DNA from: a virus
Direction: 5' to 3' (one strand)
Virus record (IMG/VR): IMGVR_UViG_3300008952_000265
Location: 1 to 25,986 of that record
Length of the DNA: 25,986 nt
The first letter of the stretch is position 1, and the number at the start of each line of letters is the position of its first letter. Shown one piece after another: positions 1-10,050 of the stretch. The notes beneath the pieces are model-generated. The model searched no databases and was not told the DNA's origin. It was given only the letters and a program-made list of their open reading frames with translations. Made by a program: the position numbers and the translations under genes.

Positions 1-689
1 AACGGCTGACCCCAGGCCCCGGCAGATGACACCTGGCCGCCAATATTCCACTCTGCGTTGGCTCCTCCGCCTGGGGTGTTCCAGGTGCCCGATTGAAGGC
101 CCATCTGCTCTATGAATCGCCCGTTCACGTACAAATCATAATCAACCTGGGAACCCCCGTTGGCCTTCCTGACAAAGCAGACGTATATCCATCTTTTCAC
201 AGGTGGCTGATATGTGGACCTCCACGTGCTGATAGAGCCAGCGCCATCCTCTGTGAAAATCTCAAACACGGGGTCGGTTGTGATGCTCAACCTGAAAAGA
301 CAGTTATCCGCAGCGGCTGCCGAGTCGCTTGGCCCGCTGAACTTTAAAGCCGTGTTGAAAACAGGTACTGCAAGGTCGGCCACATACAACCAGCACCCGA
401 CTGATACCGTTTGCGTCTTAAATGCCGCTATAGATGCAGTGTCAGACCCAGGCGTTTCGGTTGCTAGACCCATCACATCGGCACCAACAAACTCGCGGCC
501 CATGCCTATGGGGGATGCGCACATGTATGGGGGATCTACGGTCGCTGTTGGGTGGTCTATAAGGTTCTCTCCAGTTGTACCCCATACAGACGGGGATGCA
601 ACACCTGTGGTTTCGTCAAAAAACCACGCCCGCAGAGATGAAGACCTCTGCTTTGGATGCGCTCCGCGTCTGTTTGAGGGCATTCTCAT
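1..689 (-). CDS. LamG-like tail/fibre protein (partial, runs off the left edge)
   Basis: Open frame of at least 229 codons entering from the left edge, so the C terminus is missing. The ATG at 689 overlaps the stop of the preceding 80-aa gene as ATGA, with GGTGA about 8 bases upstream. The visible protein looks like a concanavalin A-like (LamG) beta-sandwich: a strand ending VSVGCWLYV, a central RWIYVCFVRK strand, then DYDLYVNGRF and WNIGGQV. These match the usual 'W..v..v.. .....lYvNG......iGg' spacing of LamG domains. It follows tail-tip genes that carry the same fold, so a role in a tail fibre or tail-tip decoration that binds host surface glycans is inferred. Function is not proven; the fold call is moderately secure and any receptor specificity is unknown. 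Confidence 0.7.
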   Translation of the reverse strand, partial: MRMPSNRRGAHPKQRSSSLRAWFFDETTGVASPSVWGTTGENLIDHPTATVDPPYMCASPIGMGREFVGADVMGLATETPGSDTASIAAFKTQTVSVGCWLYVADLAVPVFNTALKFSGPSDSAAAADNCLFRLSITTDPVFEIFTEDGAGSISTWRSTYQPPVKRWIYVCFVRKANGGSQVDYDLYVNGRFIEQMGLQSGTWNTPGGGANAEWNIGGQVSSAGAWGQP

Positions 690-928
690 ATTACATCTTC
701 ACCTGATTCAGACTGCACTATTGTTACGGCAGCGGTCGTGCATCTAATGTTAACGGTTATTTCTGATGCCTCACCCCGCTTCATGGAAGCCTTAAACCCG
801 GAAACAACAGGGGCACTCATTGCAAGCGAAACAGCCTGCCCGATAAAGTTTCCACCCGGAGCTGGAACGTCCAGCTCTCCATCAACTTCAATGATTATTT
901 TTCTTATTGGTTGTCGTATTCCTGACAT
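686..928 (-). CDS. Small tail-cluster protein of unknown function (80 aa)
   Basis: An 80-residue protein starting at ATG 928, preceded by AGGAGAGAGC, a strong ribosome site that settles the start. That site lies in the 8-base gap after the upstream LamG protein (stop at 937). Its stop overlaps the next start as ATGA, so it belongs to the tail operon. The sequence is beta-rich and compact with alternating hydrophobic residues (IIIEVDGELDVP, ITVNIRC). It has no signal peptide, membrane segment or recognisable catalytic motif. Lying between two LamG-like proteins, it could be an adaptor or a structural part of the tail tip. I do not recognise the family. Confidence 0.7.
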   Translation of the reverse strand: MSGIRQPIRKIIIEVDGELDVPAPGGNFIGQAVSLAMSAPVVSGFKASMKRGEASEITVNIRCTTAAVTIVQSESGEDVI

Positions 929-936
929 GCTCTCTC

Positions 937-3216
937 CTATCTAAAAATCCGTCTATCGTATCCCTTGCGAAAAGTGGTTACGATCTCATCCATCTCAATC
1001 ACCCTTTTCCATATCATGACCGACTTGATTTTCCCGTCGAAATTCTGCGGTACGTCGTTCGTTCCGATTGCGCTCCCATGGGTGGTTCCGGCACCGGTCC
1101 CGCCGTTCTCGGCAGAGAAAGTGGTCCGACCAAAAGACAGTCCGGCAGCTTCATCCAACAGCGAAACCATTGTTTTCGACGCCACGTTTGCGTATATAGA
1201 GGCAGTAGCATTCGGGAGGTCAAGCGTACCCAGAATGAAATACCATTCCCCGGTAGAAACGACATCTGTGTTGCTGGTTAATCCTTCAAATGAATCACCA
1301 ATCTCTGACCTGCCGCCCCATTGGATAGATCCACCACCATCCGTGTGGACGTTCAAGGCGACCTTGCTGAAAGATGAGCCAGCTTTTATGGGAATATTCA
1401 GTATTGATCCGACGGTCATATTCTCAACATAAATCCAGGCACCGACACTTACCCCGGAATGGCCACCAAGATCTGAAGACAGGTTGGAGAGCCCAGAGTG
1501 GTCGCTCGGTAGATCAAATCCCTGTGATGCGGCTGGATCAAAGCTCTGGCAGAACCCAAACCCGTCGTCTATGTCGTAGACAAGCGTGGGCGCTGCGGGT
1601 GCCAGCTTCTTTTGATAGAGATATCCACCAGCAGCGTCTAAGCTATAGGGACCATTCAGTTGGTCAATGACAAACTCTGGCTCCAGTATAAAGTTGGCAT
1701 CTGGCCTGGAAACGCCACCTTCCTGCACCGGGGAAACCTCTTGGAGTATAAGATTTATGGACCTGTCGTTGGAGGAATACGTCCCACCGTGCTGGACATA
1801 TGCTTCAGAATCGACCTTGCCGATAACTTCTTTAGGGTGCTGGCTGCCGATGCAATCGCCCGACACCAAGAGTCGTGGCAGCTTAGAGAATGCCCGGTCT
1901 TGCGGGGGTATGAAGTCGTACCCATAAAGACCCTTCTGGTATATCTCGGCAATCTGGTAAACATCAAGAGCCTGCCTGTAATACCTGAAGTCGTCTACGC
2001 TGCACAGAGCGCTGTCGCCAGATATGGTCGGCACGGCTGCCTTGTCGCCTATATATATATTTTCAGCAAACTGTGCTGAATCTGGTGTTGCCGTATCCGT
2101 CCCAACGAGTACCCCATTTTTATACAGCGACAATGTGGGTGTCGTCGTCGGGGATGAATACACCATGGTCAAGTGTGCCCACTCGTCCGCGACTAGCGTG
2201 TCGGGATCGTTAATCGCAGCGCTGGTGCCATCTAACTGGTAAAACACTCTGGCGTTTCCGGTTGCCATAGAAAACACCCAGCCATGGGTGACGGCAAACT
2301 GCTCTGCCAGATCTGGGGAAGCAACGAGAAGGGATCCGGCAGATGGGTTTACCCAGAAGCATACGGTTATTTCATCGTCAGTGTTTAGCTCTATTGGGTC
2401 GCCAAGAGAAACAGGGAACTCTACGTTGTCGGTTGCATCTGTATTTAAAAGAGCACCGTCGCCGCTTTTGCGGGTCAAGTTGCCAGCCGCAATGTTGTCG
2501 GAAGTCGGAACTCCCTCCACGCCATTAACCCTGTCCGCGAAGTCACCCGGATAGTCAAACGGGCACTGCATAACGACGCCGTTGTCGTTTTGCCACGCAT
2601 AAAGATCGGCAACAAAGGATGCGTCCACATTAAATGGAAGCAGGACTAAATCGTCCATATCTTTCGATACAGTCCCGGCGGGAAAGTTTGTATAGTCAAT
2701 GGTCACGATGCCATCTGCTACGGTGATAAAAGATGTCACCGCTGTGGCAACCCCATCCTGGTATGTGTCACCGGTCGCAGTTTCAACATGCTGATGCCAT
2801 TCTCCAGACCCAGTGTTGTCTGCCCAGACAATAACCGTCCACTTCTTTGTCGGAAATCCAACGTCAAATGACATGTCTGCGGTAAAACTCGCATGACCGG
2901 TTCCGAATCGCTGTAGCCCGCCGCCTTCGACAATGGACTTGCTCGCCAGAGACGTTGGTGCCACCCCAGAGTCGCTCCAGAAGTTTGTATTCAACGGGAA
3001 GTGGTGCCCGCGACCCATCAGAAGGCCCTCGACCGTATCGGCCACAGAGGGCGTCTGGAACAGCATGCTGCCGCTCCAGGTTCTTGGATTCATTCTTCTG
3101 CGAATCAGTGCCCTGTTCGTAAAAGACTTGCCAGAGTTCCCATATTGCGTCGATGTTTCCGACATGCCGCCGTTTACAATCGGAACATTCCATCCGTTGA
3201 TGTTAAAGAAGCTCAT
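937..3216 (-). CDS. Tail protein with two LamG/concanavalin-like domains
   Basis: A 759-aa structural protein. Residues 1-90 (NGWNVPIV near the start, later SFTNRALIRR and RTWSGSMLFQ) match the N terminus of the preceding 336-aa gene, so both share a probable attachment module. Residues about 215-430 form a LamG-like domain (TVCFWVNPSAG, EWAHLTMVYS, LSLYKNGVLVGT, IYIGDKA, VDDFRYYRQAL, EIYQKG). Residues about 545-759 form a second one (VSVGAWIYVENM, GEWYFILGTLDL, KIKSVMIWKRV, FRKGYDRR). Such domains occur on phage tail fibres and typically bind carbohydrate. The start overlaps the preceding stop as ATGA. A tail-tip or fibre role is inferred from the gene order after the tape measure. The receptor cannot be read from the sequence. 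Confidence 0.82.
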   Translation of the reverse strand: MSFFNINGWNVPIVNGGMSETSTQYGNSGKSFTNRALIRRRMNPRTWSGSMLFQTPSVADTVEGLLMGRGHHFPLNTNFWSDSGVAPTSLASKSIVEGGGLQRFGTGHASFTADMSFDVGFPTKKWTVIVWADNTGSGEWHQHVETATGDTYQDGVATAVTSFITVADGIVTIDYTNFPAGTVSKDMDDLVLLPFNVDASFVADLYAWQNDNGVVMQCPFDYPGDFADRVNGVEGVPTSDNIAAGNLTRKSGDGALLNTDATDNVEFPVSLGDPIELNTDDEITVCFWVNPSAGSLLVASPDLAEQFAVTHGWVFSMATGNARVFYQLDGTSAAINDPDTLVADEWAHLTMVYSSPTTTPTLSLYKNGVLVGTDTATPDSAQFAENIYIGDKAAVPTISGDSALCSVDDFRYYRQALDVYQIAEIYQKGLYGYDFIPPQDRAFSKLPRLLVSGDCIGSQHPKEVIGKVDSEAYVQHGGTYSSNDRSINLILQEVSPVQEGGVSRPDANFILEPEFVIDQLNGPYSLDAAGGYLYQKKLAPAAPTLVYDIDDGFGFCQSFDPAASQGFDLPSDHSGLSNLSSDLGGHSGVSVGAWIYVENMTVGSILNIPIKAGSSFSKVALNVHTDGGGSIQWGGRSEIGDSFEGLTSNTDVVSTGEWYFILGTLDLPNATASIYANVASKTMVSLLDEAAGLSFGRTTFSAENGGTGAGTTHGSAIGTNDVPQNFDGKIKSVMIWKRVIEMDEIVTTFRKGYDRRIFR

Positions 3217-4223
3217 GGCAGCACCGGATATCTGGTTGGCTCGCCTTCTCCCTCTGAGAGAACGGAACCACCAAGACGAAGCACTGGAAGATTGAACGGG
3301 GAAACCGGTACTGCAACATCCGGGTCATACTTATACCCTGGTAGGTACTCGGTAAGCTTGAAGGAGACAGTTTTGGCGTTGTTGGAGCCCGGCTTCTGAA
3401 TGTAGGCTATAGATGTGACCTCGCCAGTTACGGGGACACTCGGCTCTGCCACCACGGGAGTAGTGTATCCTGTGCCCACGCTCAACTGCTCGATAAAGTA
3501 GTCCGGCATTACATACGGAACAATGAACATGTCCGATATTTTTGCGGTCAGTGACAGCCCTGTTTCGTTGAAGTCAAACTCTATCGACAGGTAGAGGACT
3601 CCTTCACGAACTTCAGCAGAATAGCCAATCCCACCAACGGGAATAGACTTACCAGTGCTAATATACGTATTATCATAACTTTGTTTTACCCCGGCGAGAT
3701 AAACCTCACCATCAGATCTAAAGAACATTGGGTCATATTCCGTGGTGTCATCATTATAAACAAGGAACATGGCTGTCCACTTGTCGTCTTGAAGTTGACA
3801 GTCCCACGCAAACATGTCGGAAAAGTATGTGGCAAAAGGGGCGTTGAAGTTCACCTCAAGACACCCGCTTGACCAATAGTCCCCACCTGTTCCAGAGAAT
3901 GTCAAGCCGTCTGTCGGGCTGGTGGCGAGTTCCATCAGCTCGCGGCCCGTGTAACCGGGGACCAAAGACATGCCCGTGTCGGACGTCGAGCCGTTTTCTA
4001 GTGCCCAGTAATGCCCCTCACCGTTAATCAGGTTGATGAACCCGTCGGCTATATCAAAGTCTTGGAATAGCGCAGTCGCTTCCCATGTTCGCCTGTATCC
4101 ACGTCCAGCATTGCGAAGCTGCCCACCGAAAGAACGGCTGACACCTTGTATTTTATCTTCACCGCGTGAACATTGGTTCATCACGATTGGGATATTTATG
4201 CCGTTTAAGATGAGGAACTGCAT
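3213..4223 (-). CDS. Distal tail/tail-tip structural protein
   Basis: A 336-aa protein directly after the tape measure. The frame is open further upstream, but ATG 4223 is the best start: the tape measure stop and this start form TAATG, and GGAGGCGGAAGG sits 5 bases before it. The N terminus (NGINIPIV, SRSFGGQLR, RTWEATALFQ, INGEGHYWAL) is clearly related to that of the following 759-aa LamG protein (NG.N.PIV, SF.NR, RTW...LFQ, G.GH...L). Here it continues into a beta-rich body without an obvious LamG repeat. Position after the tape measure suggests a distal tail or tail-tip component, but similarity to a named Dit or hub family is not evident. The last codons overlap the next gene as ATGA. 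Confidence 0.78.
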   Translation of the reverse strand: MQFLILNGINIPIVMNQCSRGEDKIQGVSRSFGGQLRNAGRGYRRTWEATALFQDFDIADGFINLINGEGHYWALENGSTSDTGMSLVPGYTGRELMELATSPTDGLTFSGTGGDYWSSGCLEVNFNAPFATYFSDMFAWDCQLQDDKWTAMFLVYNDDTTEYDPMFFRSDGEVYLAGVKQSYDNTYISTGKSIPVGGIGYSAEVREGVLYLSIEFDFNETGLSLTAKISDMFIVPYVMPDYFIEQLSVGTGYTTPVVAEPSVPVTGEVTSIAYIQKPGSNNAKTVSFKLTEYLPGYKYDPDVAVPVSPFNLPVLRLGGSVLSEGEGEPTRYPVLP

Positions 4224-7200
4224 TATGACCTTCCGCCTCCGCCTTCGTTGCCACCCCACCAGCCAGAGCCTGACTGATGACTTGGGAACGGAGTTCCTGC
4301 CTGGGCCATTTGGTTGCGCGTAGACCTCTCTGCAATCATATTGGCGAGCTGGTCTGGGTTTGCCGCATCGGCAATGCTGAGTTCGTTGATGTTGATGTTC
4401 ATGGTGTTGTTGCCGGAAGTTATGTTTCCGCCAGCCTGTCTTCCGCCCATCGCGGCCCCCATTCCTCCTCCACCCTGGAATGCTTCCTCCGGGCCAAGCA
4501 GTGCAAGGCCGAGGGTGTTGGTCAAGGAGTCGAATGCGTTGCCAAGCTCGTTTGACATGCGATCCAGTGGGTGGCCAAAAATATCCTCCCAGTTGTCTGG
4601 CCTTATAACGTCATCAAGAGAACCTATCGCATCAGTCAAAGACCCTAGAGACTGCGCCGTTCCTGAGCGAACAGCCTCAGCCATGCGGCCAAAGAAGTCC
4701 GTAGCGTCAATATCCATAATGCTGCGACCACCGCCCATGTCAACTGCACCACCTTCGCCGTCAGCATCCATTGCTTTGAACCGAGCGAGGTTTACCTTGA
4801 ATCCAGATGGGACGTTGGTGAGCTGTTCGCCGAATTCTTTGGCCGAATCTGAAGCATCCCGGCCTATCTCGTCCAAAAGGTTAAACCTGTCTAAGCCGTC
4901 CTGAAATGATGAATTCTCAACTTTGTCCCGAAGTGACTCGAATCGCGAGAGATCAATAGGCTCAGAAATATCGCTCACAAGATCGTTTATATTTCCCTGC
5001 ATATCAATAACCCACTGGTCCCAATCATTAACCACCGCCCCTAGACCAGCATCAGTCGTTAGCACTGCGGCCTGGTCGATAAGATCGGCACCCAGGCCGC
5101 CACCTGGGACAAGATTATTCGCGAAAGTGCCCACGGCAGTAAGTATGGAAACCATTATGTCTCTCAACATTACTCGAAAGTCCAGAAACCCCTGCGCGGC
5201 GTTAAGCATATTCTCGTTAACTTTAGCGTGAACTTGCGCCCCAAACACCATAATGTTGTGCATATGCGCCAGCGCGGTTATTACATCAAGAACAACAAGC
5301 GCAAGCTGCTTGAACACATCATACAACGTCTCCCCGAAGTCCAAGTCACCCAGGGAGTCAGCAATGATAACAAAAGCCTCCATCACCATGTCAAAAAGCC
5401 CAACAAGCGCGAACAGATTTTCATAAAATGGACCCATGGCGTAAATAACCCGGTCGATAGACGCAGCAAGTGCATCCATAATGCGCATCCATGGGGTTCT
5501 GTGGTCGTCGTCAAGTTCTGTGACTCCGGGGTCATCGTCGAGAGCAGAGCCAAGAATCTTTTTATTCTTAAGTTCCTTGGTGCCAAGAGCAAGAAGGAAC
5601 GAGGCTATGGCACTACCCGCAGCGGTTGACAATGCCGCGATTATGGTTGCGGGAGCTGCCACCAGGGCTGCTGCAAAAGTGGCTACTGCGGCAATGGCAA
5701 CAGGTATCCATACATACCACTGTCCCACTGCTGACGCTCCAGCGGCAATGGCAATAATGATCGCCCCGATAGCGATTATGGCCATCCATATGGCCGGGAT
5801 AAGGACCGCGCCGATTGCTGACCCGAGAATTGTCACCGTTGCCGCGACAGAAGAGAAAATTTTAGCTGAACTCGCGAATGCGCCCTGAAACCTTTTCTCC
5901 GGCACCAGAGTGGAAGCCTTTTTTGCCAAATCCCCAATAGCCTTATAGAAGGAGTTCACCTTCTCAACAAAGCCCATAACCAGACTCTCAAACATGTTCC
6001 CGATAGACTTTCCTATTTGCGATCCTATCATTGGGTCGCTTGCGAAAGACCCGATAAGGCCGCCAAGCGCAAGGCCAATAGACGAGCCCACCCCGGAAGT
6101 TTCGCCGCCCACCTGCCCAATCATGTCAGAGAAAACATCTCTTGCCTCTGCGAGATTCTTTGAATCGAATTCCTTTCCGAGCACTTTGGTTTTCAGCGTT
6201 TGACTCTCCTGGTCAAAGCTGGTCGTTGAGATTGAATCAATGACAGAAGATATCGACTCCTGCAGCGAGGCAAACATAGAATCTGCGTCCGCTGAAAGAC
6301 TAGAGAAGGGTATGGAGGATAGAGACTTGTTTACTTTGTCGAACCCGATCTTCCCGAGAGACGTGGCTTCTATTATGGAATCTTCTATATCTGATATGTT
6401 TCCGCCCCCGCCAAGTGTTTTAAGGAATTCCGTTTCGCCTCTTATGTCCGCCCATGATTTTAGCTCTTGGCCCTCTTCCTTCAACGTGGTCATGCGGAGA
6501 AGATGGTTCTTATTTATTACGTCCGCCTCTATTTTGGATTGGGCGAATGAGGCTCTTTGTACCTCCTGGTAATTGGCCAAAGCCTGACTGTACTCACTCT
6601 GGCTCACTCCGCCCTCAGTCTGGATCTTCTCAGCCCTCATCCGGACAAGTTGCTTGGCCAGGGCGTTCTCATCAAAGCTCAAATAAGTCTCTTGAAGCTT
6701 GTCAGATGGGATGTCTCCCCGGACAGCCGCAGTGTTGTCAGACACGGCAGACGCAAGGGTTTTCATTTCTAGCCCAAGACCACCAATGTTATTAGAAAGC
6801 TCAGAGAAGCCAAGGTTGTTCATTGTCGCAACCATAAGCTCTGACGCTGACGACTGAAGGCCAAGCGCCTCGTTTAATTCTAAAAGTTTTATTTCGTGCC
6901 GTCTTAATGCTTCAGCGTTATCCATGGCACCCTTTACCATAAGGTCGATGCTCTTCTTTTGCTCGTCAACGCCGTGAAACAACCGCATGGTTTCCGGGGA
7001 TCGGGACTCTAAAACAGCTATCTCAAGCTGTATTTCATCCCTTTTTTCGGACAAGGCTGCCAGTGAATCTTGATAGGACTTTTCATGCTTATCTACGGAA
7101 GAAGATGCAGACTCAATCTTTTTCTTGAAGTCTTCTTGGGCTATCGCCATCGCGTAAACAACGTCTGTCAGGTCACCAAATGCAATCTGAACTCCGCCGA

Positions 7201-10048
7201 CACTTTTCGAAAATTCATTAAGCCTGTCTATGTGCGGAGCCATTCCCTCTGCTATTTGGTTTACCTGGTCATGGGCAGCACTGCTGAACCTGACACTGCC
7301 GTCCGCAGCCTTCACGAAAGAGGATGCCAACCTCATAGCCTCCATGCCCACCAGGCCAACGGCTTTTCTGAATTTACCAATCTCCTCTGAACTTCGCCCT
7401 GAAAGCTTACCCCCGCCAGGCTCTTTAGCTATGCGGTCAAGCCTCTTTCCCGCATCAGCAATAAATTTATCAATAAAGGCACCAGCCTGAATTGATGGTT
7501 TCATGGACGGCTTAAAGGCAGATATAAGTTTGGCAGACAAAGACCTTATTTTTCCGCCAATCCAGTCGAAAAAAGAATCCCAGAGCTTGCCAATTTTATC
7601 AACCCGGTCTTCCTGCTTTGCAGACGCCTCCGTTGCCTTAACAAGCAGTTTGCCTATGCTTTTGTCCCCTTCGTTGATCATATCGTTGATTTTTTGAAGA
7701 GTTTTCTTGAGGCGCTCCATCTCAAGCTCTTTAAGGGGGTCTAGGAATGCCTGAAGGACAGGAGAAACTTCTCTTGCCTTTTCCACTATGGCTTCAGTCC
7801 GACCTTCCGTTTCAACGGTGACCTTAACTTTTGCGGCGATTTCCTCAATGTTCGATACATCCACCTTTATTTCACCACGCAATTGCTCTAGCTGGTTAAC
7901 GAAATTGTCAAGGTCTTCTTCGGCCTTCGCAATCTGTTTCGGTGTGAGGTCAACCCGGCTAAGGAGCTTTGACGTCGTCGCTATATTTCCTACTATTTCG
8001 TTCAGCCTATCCTCATAAACATCCATTTGAGCGGGGTTTAATGCTTCTTCAAAAAGGCCACCGCTATCTTTTCCTATCGAATCAAAAAGTTCTTTGTAAA
8101 ATTTCTTAAAGTCACTCACCTTGTCAAACGACGTTGTCTCTGCGCCAATTTGTACCGTCAGAGCCTTCTGGAAAAGACCTGAGCTTGCAGTGCCAAGAGC
8201 CGCCATGTCATCCATCATCGCATCAAGGCGCAAGTCGGCAGACGAGAGCCTCATCGCAGCATCCGCTCCCTTGAAAATTTCTTGGTTGAGTTCCATTCTG
8301 TCTATTTCGTTAGACAGGCCGACAAAGGCTTTCATCTGTTTTATTATGCCCATAAACCCAAACGATGCCGTATCCAGGGCGTAGCCAAGGTCAATCGCCG
8401 CCATCCCCTGCCTACCAAGTGCCGCATTGAATAATTCTGCACCCAGGAGGGCAGTTCCTACCACCAGACCGAACCCCGCGACTGCAAAAGCGGCCCCTCC
8501 TGCGGCTGTGGCCATTGATCCGAAAGTGATGCCAAGGGTGGAGCCGACATATCCGTAAAGTGCAAATGCTGCAATGGAACCAGTAGCAACAACTGCAAGC
8601 GAGGCAAATGCAGCGCCTACAGCAAGGACCACCAACGCCGCCTGCCCATAATTCGCTATAAATCTTATAAGAGTACCATCTCCCGCAGAAAAGGAATTCA
8701 CTACGTCCTTAACCCTATCGACAAGGTCATTCAATTTTGGCAGCAGAAGGTCGCCAATGGCAATGGCAAGGCTTTCTACATTGCTTTTTAGTATCTTGAG
8801 TTTTCCGGTTGTCGTCTCGTGCTGGATATTCTGGAGGAAGGTTGTGATGTCGTCAAACTGAGCCTGTTTTGTCGCTACGGACAAGTCGATAAAGGCATCG
8901 GTGCCCTGCTTAACCAGTGCGGCCATGCCTGGACCGGACCTCTCACCAAACACCTCCATAAGGTCCGCGACGTATTGGGTTGTCTTCCCAGTCTCCGCAT
9001 ACTTTTTCTTCATTTTCTCAAGAATCGCGATAACTCGAAGCATCCCAGATGCTTGACCCTTCTGCCTTTCCCTAAGCACTTCCGTTGTGAGCCCTAAGCG
9101 CCCCATCGCCTTGGCTGACTGTTTGGTGGGTTTCACAAGGGCAGAAAAAGCTCGCTTAAGTGAAGTACCGGCAAGAGTGCCCTGTATGCCCACGTTGCCC
9201 AAGAGGCCGATGGATACAGCAACGTCTTTAAAGCTTACGTCAGCGGCGCTGGCAACCGCGCCCACAATCTTAAATGCTTCACCAAGCTGGAGCACATTCA
9301 CATTGGAATTAGTGAATACGCCAACAAGGATATTGTTCACATCGGTCAACTGCCTACCAAGCTCTTGTGCGACCGCAGCCTGGTCCACCATGCCAGCAGT
9401 GGTCCGTGTCAGCTCCGACCTCACATTAACCGCAGTAATGCCAAAGGTGGACATAATGTTTGTTAAAACATTGCCGCTTTCAGCCATTGTTATATTGGCC
9501 GCAGTGGCCAGCTTCCCGACCTCGCCAATGGTTGCAATCACTTCGGCAGCATTGAAACCGGCCATTGCCATAAATTCCATGGCCCCTGTGACTTCCTTGG
9601 CGGTATGGATGGTAGTGTTCGCTGTCTTAATAGCCTCTTTGCGCATAGACTTAAATGCGCCTCCAAAGGCGAGCGAACTACCGGAAGCAACAGCAGCAGC
9701 CTTTGACATCCCAAGCTCAAAGTCTGCCGATATCTTAACGATGACGGAGGCTGTCGCCGCAAGCGCACCAAAGGCTGCCACGGCACCAATGGATATTTTC
9801 CTGAAAGACTCCGACAGGCCGGTCATGTTGGACCTAAGCGACCCCAATCGCTTCTCTAGCGTTTTTGCGCTAGACGCCATCGACTTTGTTCCCTTGCTGA
9901 ACTCCTTTGACGACTTCTTGGTTGCGGCTGAGGTTTTCTGAAGACCAGCCACAAGCTTGGTAATCTTGTCAACAGCCTTAGTGAGGTCTGTTACGGCTTT
10001 TTGGACATCAGCGTTTAGCTTTACAGTTACTTCTCTTGCCACAGTCAT
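4223..10048 (-). CDS. Tail tape measure protein (TP901 type)
   Basis: A 1941-aa protein, by far the longest here, in the standard place after the tail chaperones. Residues 1-60 are Lys/Thr/Ser-rich helix. Residues about 105-420 carry the TP901 tape-measure signature (MAMAGFNAAEV, AANITMAESGNVL, later VFGERSGPGM). A hydrophobic stretch lies near residues 465-535 and a longer, multi-helix one near 1390-1485 (AIWMAIIAIGAIIIAIAAG and following). Such segments are thought to help DNA cross the host membrane. Between them are long Glu/Lys coiled-coil helices. The C terminus is Gly-rich and ends NININELSIAD plus a Gly tail. By the known scaling of about 0.15 nm per residue the tail would be up to roughly 290 nm. 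The start has AGGTGAG upstream. Confidence 0.95.
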   Translation of the reverse strand: MTVAREVTVKLNADVQKAVTDLTKAVDKITKLVAGLQKTSAATKKSSKEFSKGTKSMASSAKTLEKRLGSLRSNMTGLSESFRKISIGAVAAFGALAATASVIVKISADFELGMSKAAAVASGSSLAFGGAFKSMRKEAIKTANTTIHTAKEVTGAMEFMAMAGFNAAEVIATIGEVGKLATAANITMAESGNVLTNIMSTFGITAVNVRSELTRTTAGMVDQAAVAQELGRQLTDVNNILVGVFTNSNVNVLQLGEAFKIVGAVASAADVSFKDVAVSIGLLGNVGIQGTLAGTSLKRAFSALVKPTKQSAKAMGRLGLTTEVLRERQKGQASGMLRVIAILEKMKKKYAETGKTTQYVADLMEVFGERSGPGMAALVKQGTDAFIDLSVATKQAQFDDITTFLQNIQHETTTGKLKILKSNVESLAIAIGDLLLPKLNDLVDRVKDVVNSFSAGDGTLIRFIANYGQAALVVLAVGAAFASLAVVATGSIAAFALYGYVGSTLGITFGSMATAAGGAAFAVAGFGLVVGTALLGAELFNAALGRQGMAAIDLGYALDTASFGFMGIIKQMKAFVGLSNEIDRMELNQEIFKGADAAMRLSSADLRLDAMMDDMAALGTASSGLFQKALTVQIGAETTSFDKVSDFKKFYKELFDSIGKDSGGLFEEALNPAQMDVYEDRLNEIVGNIATTSKLLSRVDLTPKQIAKAEEDLDNFVNQLEQLRGEIKVDVSNIEEIAAKVKVTVETEGRTEAIVEKAREVSPVLQAFLDPLKELEMERLKKTLQKINDMINEGDKSIGKLLVKATEASAKQEDRVDKIGKLWDSFFDWIGGKIRSLSAKLISAFKPSMKPSIQAGAFIDKFIADAGKRLDRIAKEPGGGKLSGRSSEEIGKFRKAVGLVGMEAMRLASSFVKAADGSVRFSSAAHDQVNQIAEGMAPHIDRLNEFSKSVGGVQIAFGDLTDVVYAMAIAQEDFKKKIESASSSVDKHEKSYQDSLAALSEKRDEIQLEIAVLESRSPETMRLFHGVDEQKKSIDLMVKGAMDNAEALRRHEIKLLELNEALGLQSSASELMVATMNNLGFSELSNNIGGLGLEMKTLASAVSDNTAAVRGDIPSDKLQETYLSFDENALAKQLVRMRAEKIQTEGGVSQSEYSQALANYQEVQRASFAQSKIEADVINKNHLLRMTTLKEEGQELKSWADIRGETEFLKTLGGGGNISDIEDSIIEATSLGKIGFDKVNKSLSSIPFSSLSADADSMFASLQESISSVIDSISTTSFDQESQTLKTKVLGKEFDSKNLAEARDVFSDMIGQVGGETSGVGSSIGLALGGLIGSFASDPMIGSQIGKSIGNMFESLVMGFVEKVNSFYKAIGDLAKKASTLVPEKRFQGAFASSAKIFSSVAATVTILGSAIGAVLIPAIWMAIIAIGAIIIAIAAGASAVGQWYVWIPVAIAAVATFAAALVAAPATIIAALSTAAGSAIASFLLALGTKELKNKKILGSALDDDPGVTELDDDHRTPWMRIMDALAASIDRVIYAMGPFYENLFALVGLFDMVMEAFVIIADSLGDLDFGETLYDVFKQLALVVLDVITALAHMHNIMVFGAQVHAKVNENMLNAAQGFLDFRVMLRDIMVSILTAVGTFANNLVPGGGLGADLIDQAAVLTTDAGLGAVVNDWDQWVIDMQGNINDLVSDISEPIDLSRFESLRDKVENSSFQDGLDRFNLLDEIGRDASDSAKEFGEQLTNVPSGFKVNLARFKAMDADGEGGAVDMGGGRSIMDIDATDFFGRMAEAVRSGTAQSLGSLTDAIGSLDDVIRPDNWEDIFGHPLDRMSNELGNAFDSLTNTLGLALLGPEEAFQGGGGMGAAMGGRQAGGNITSGNNTMNININELSIADAANPDQLANMIAERSTRNQMAQAGTPFPSHQSGSGWWGGNEGGGGRS

Positions 10049-10050
10049 AA

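Noticed and set aside
9087-9941. Plus-strand frame of 284 codons opposite the tape measure N terminus
   Set aside because: Lies wholly inside the tape measure gene, no ribosome site, low-complexity Ala/Ser/Pro translation typical of the antisense of helical repeats.
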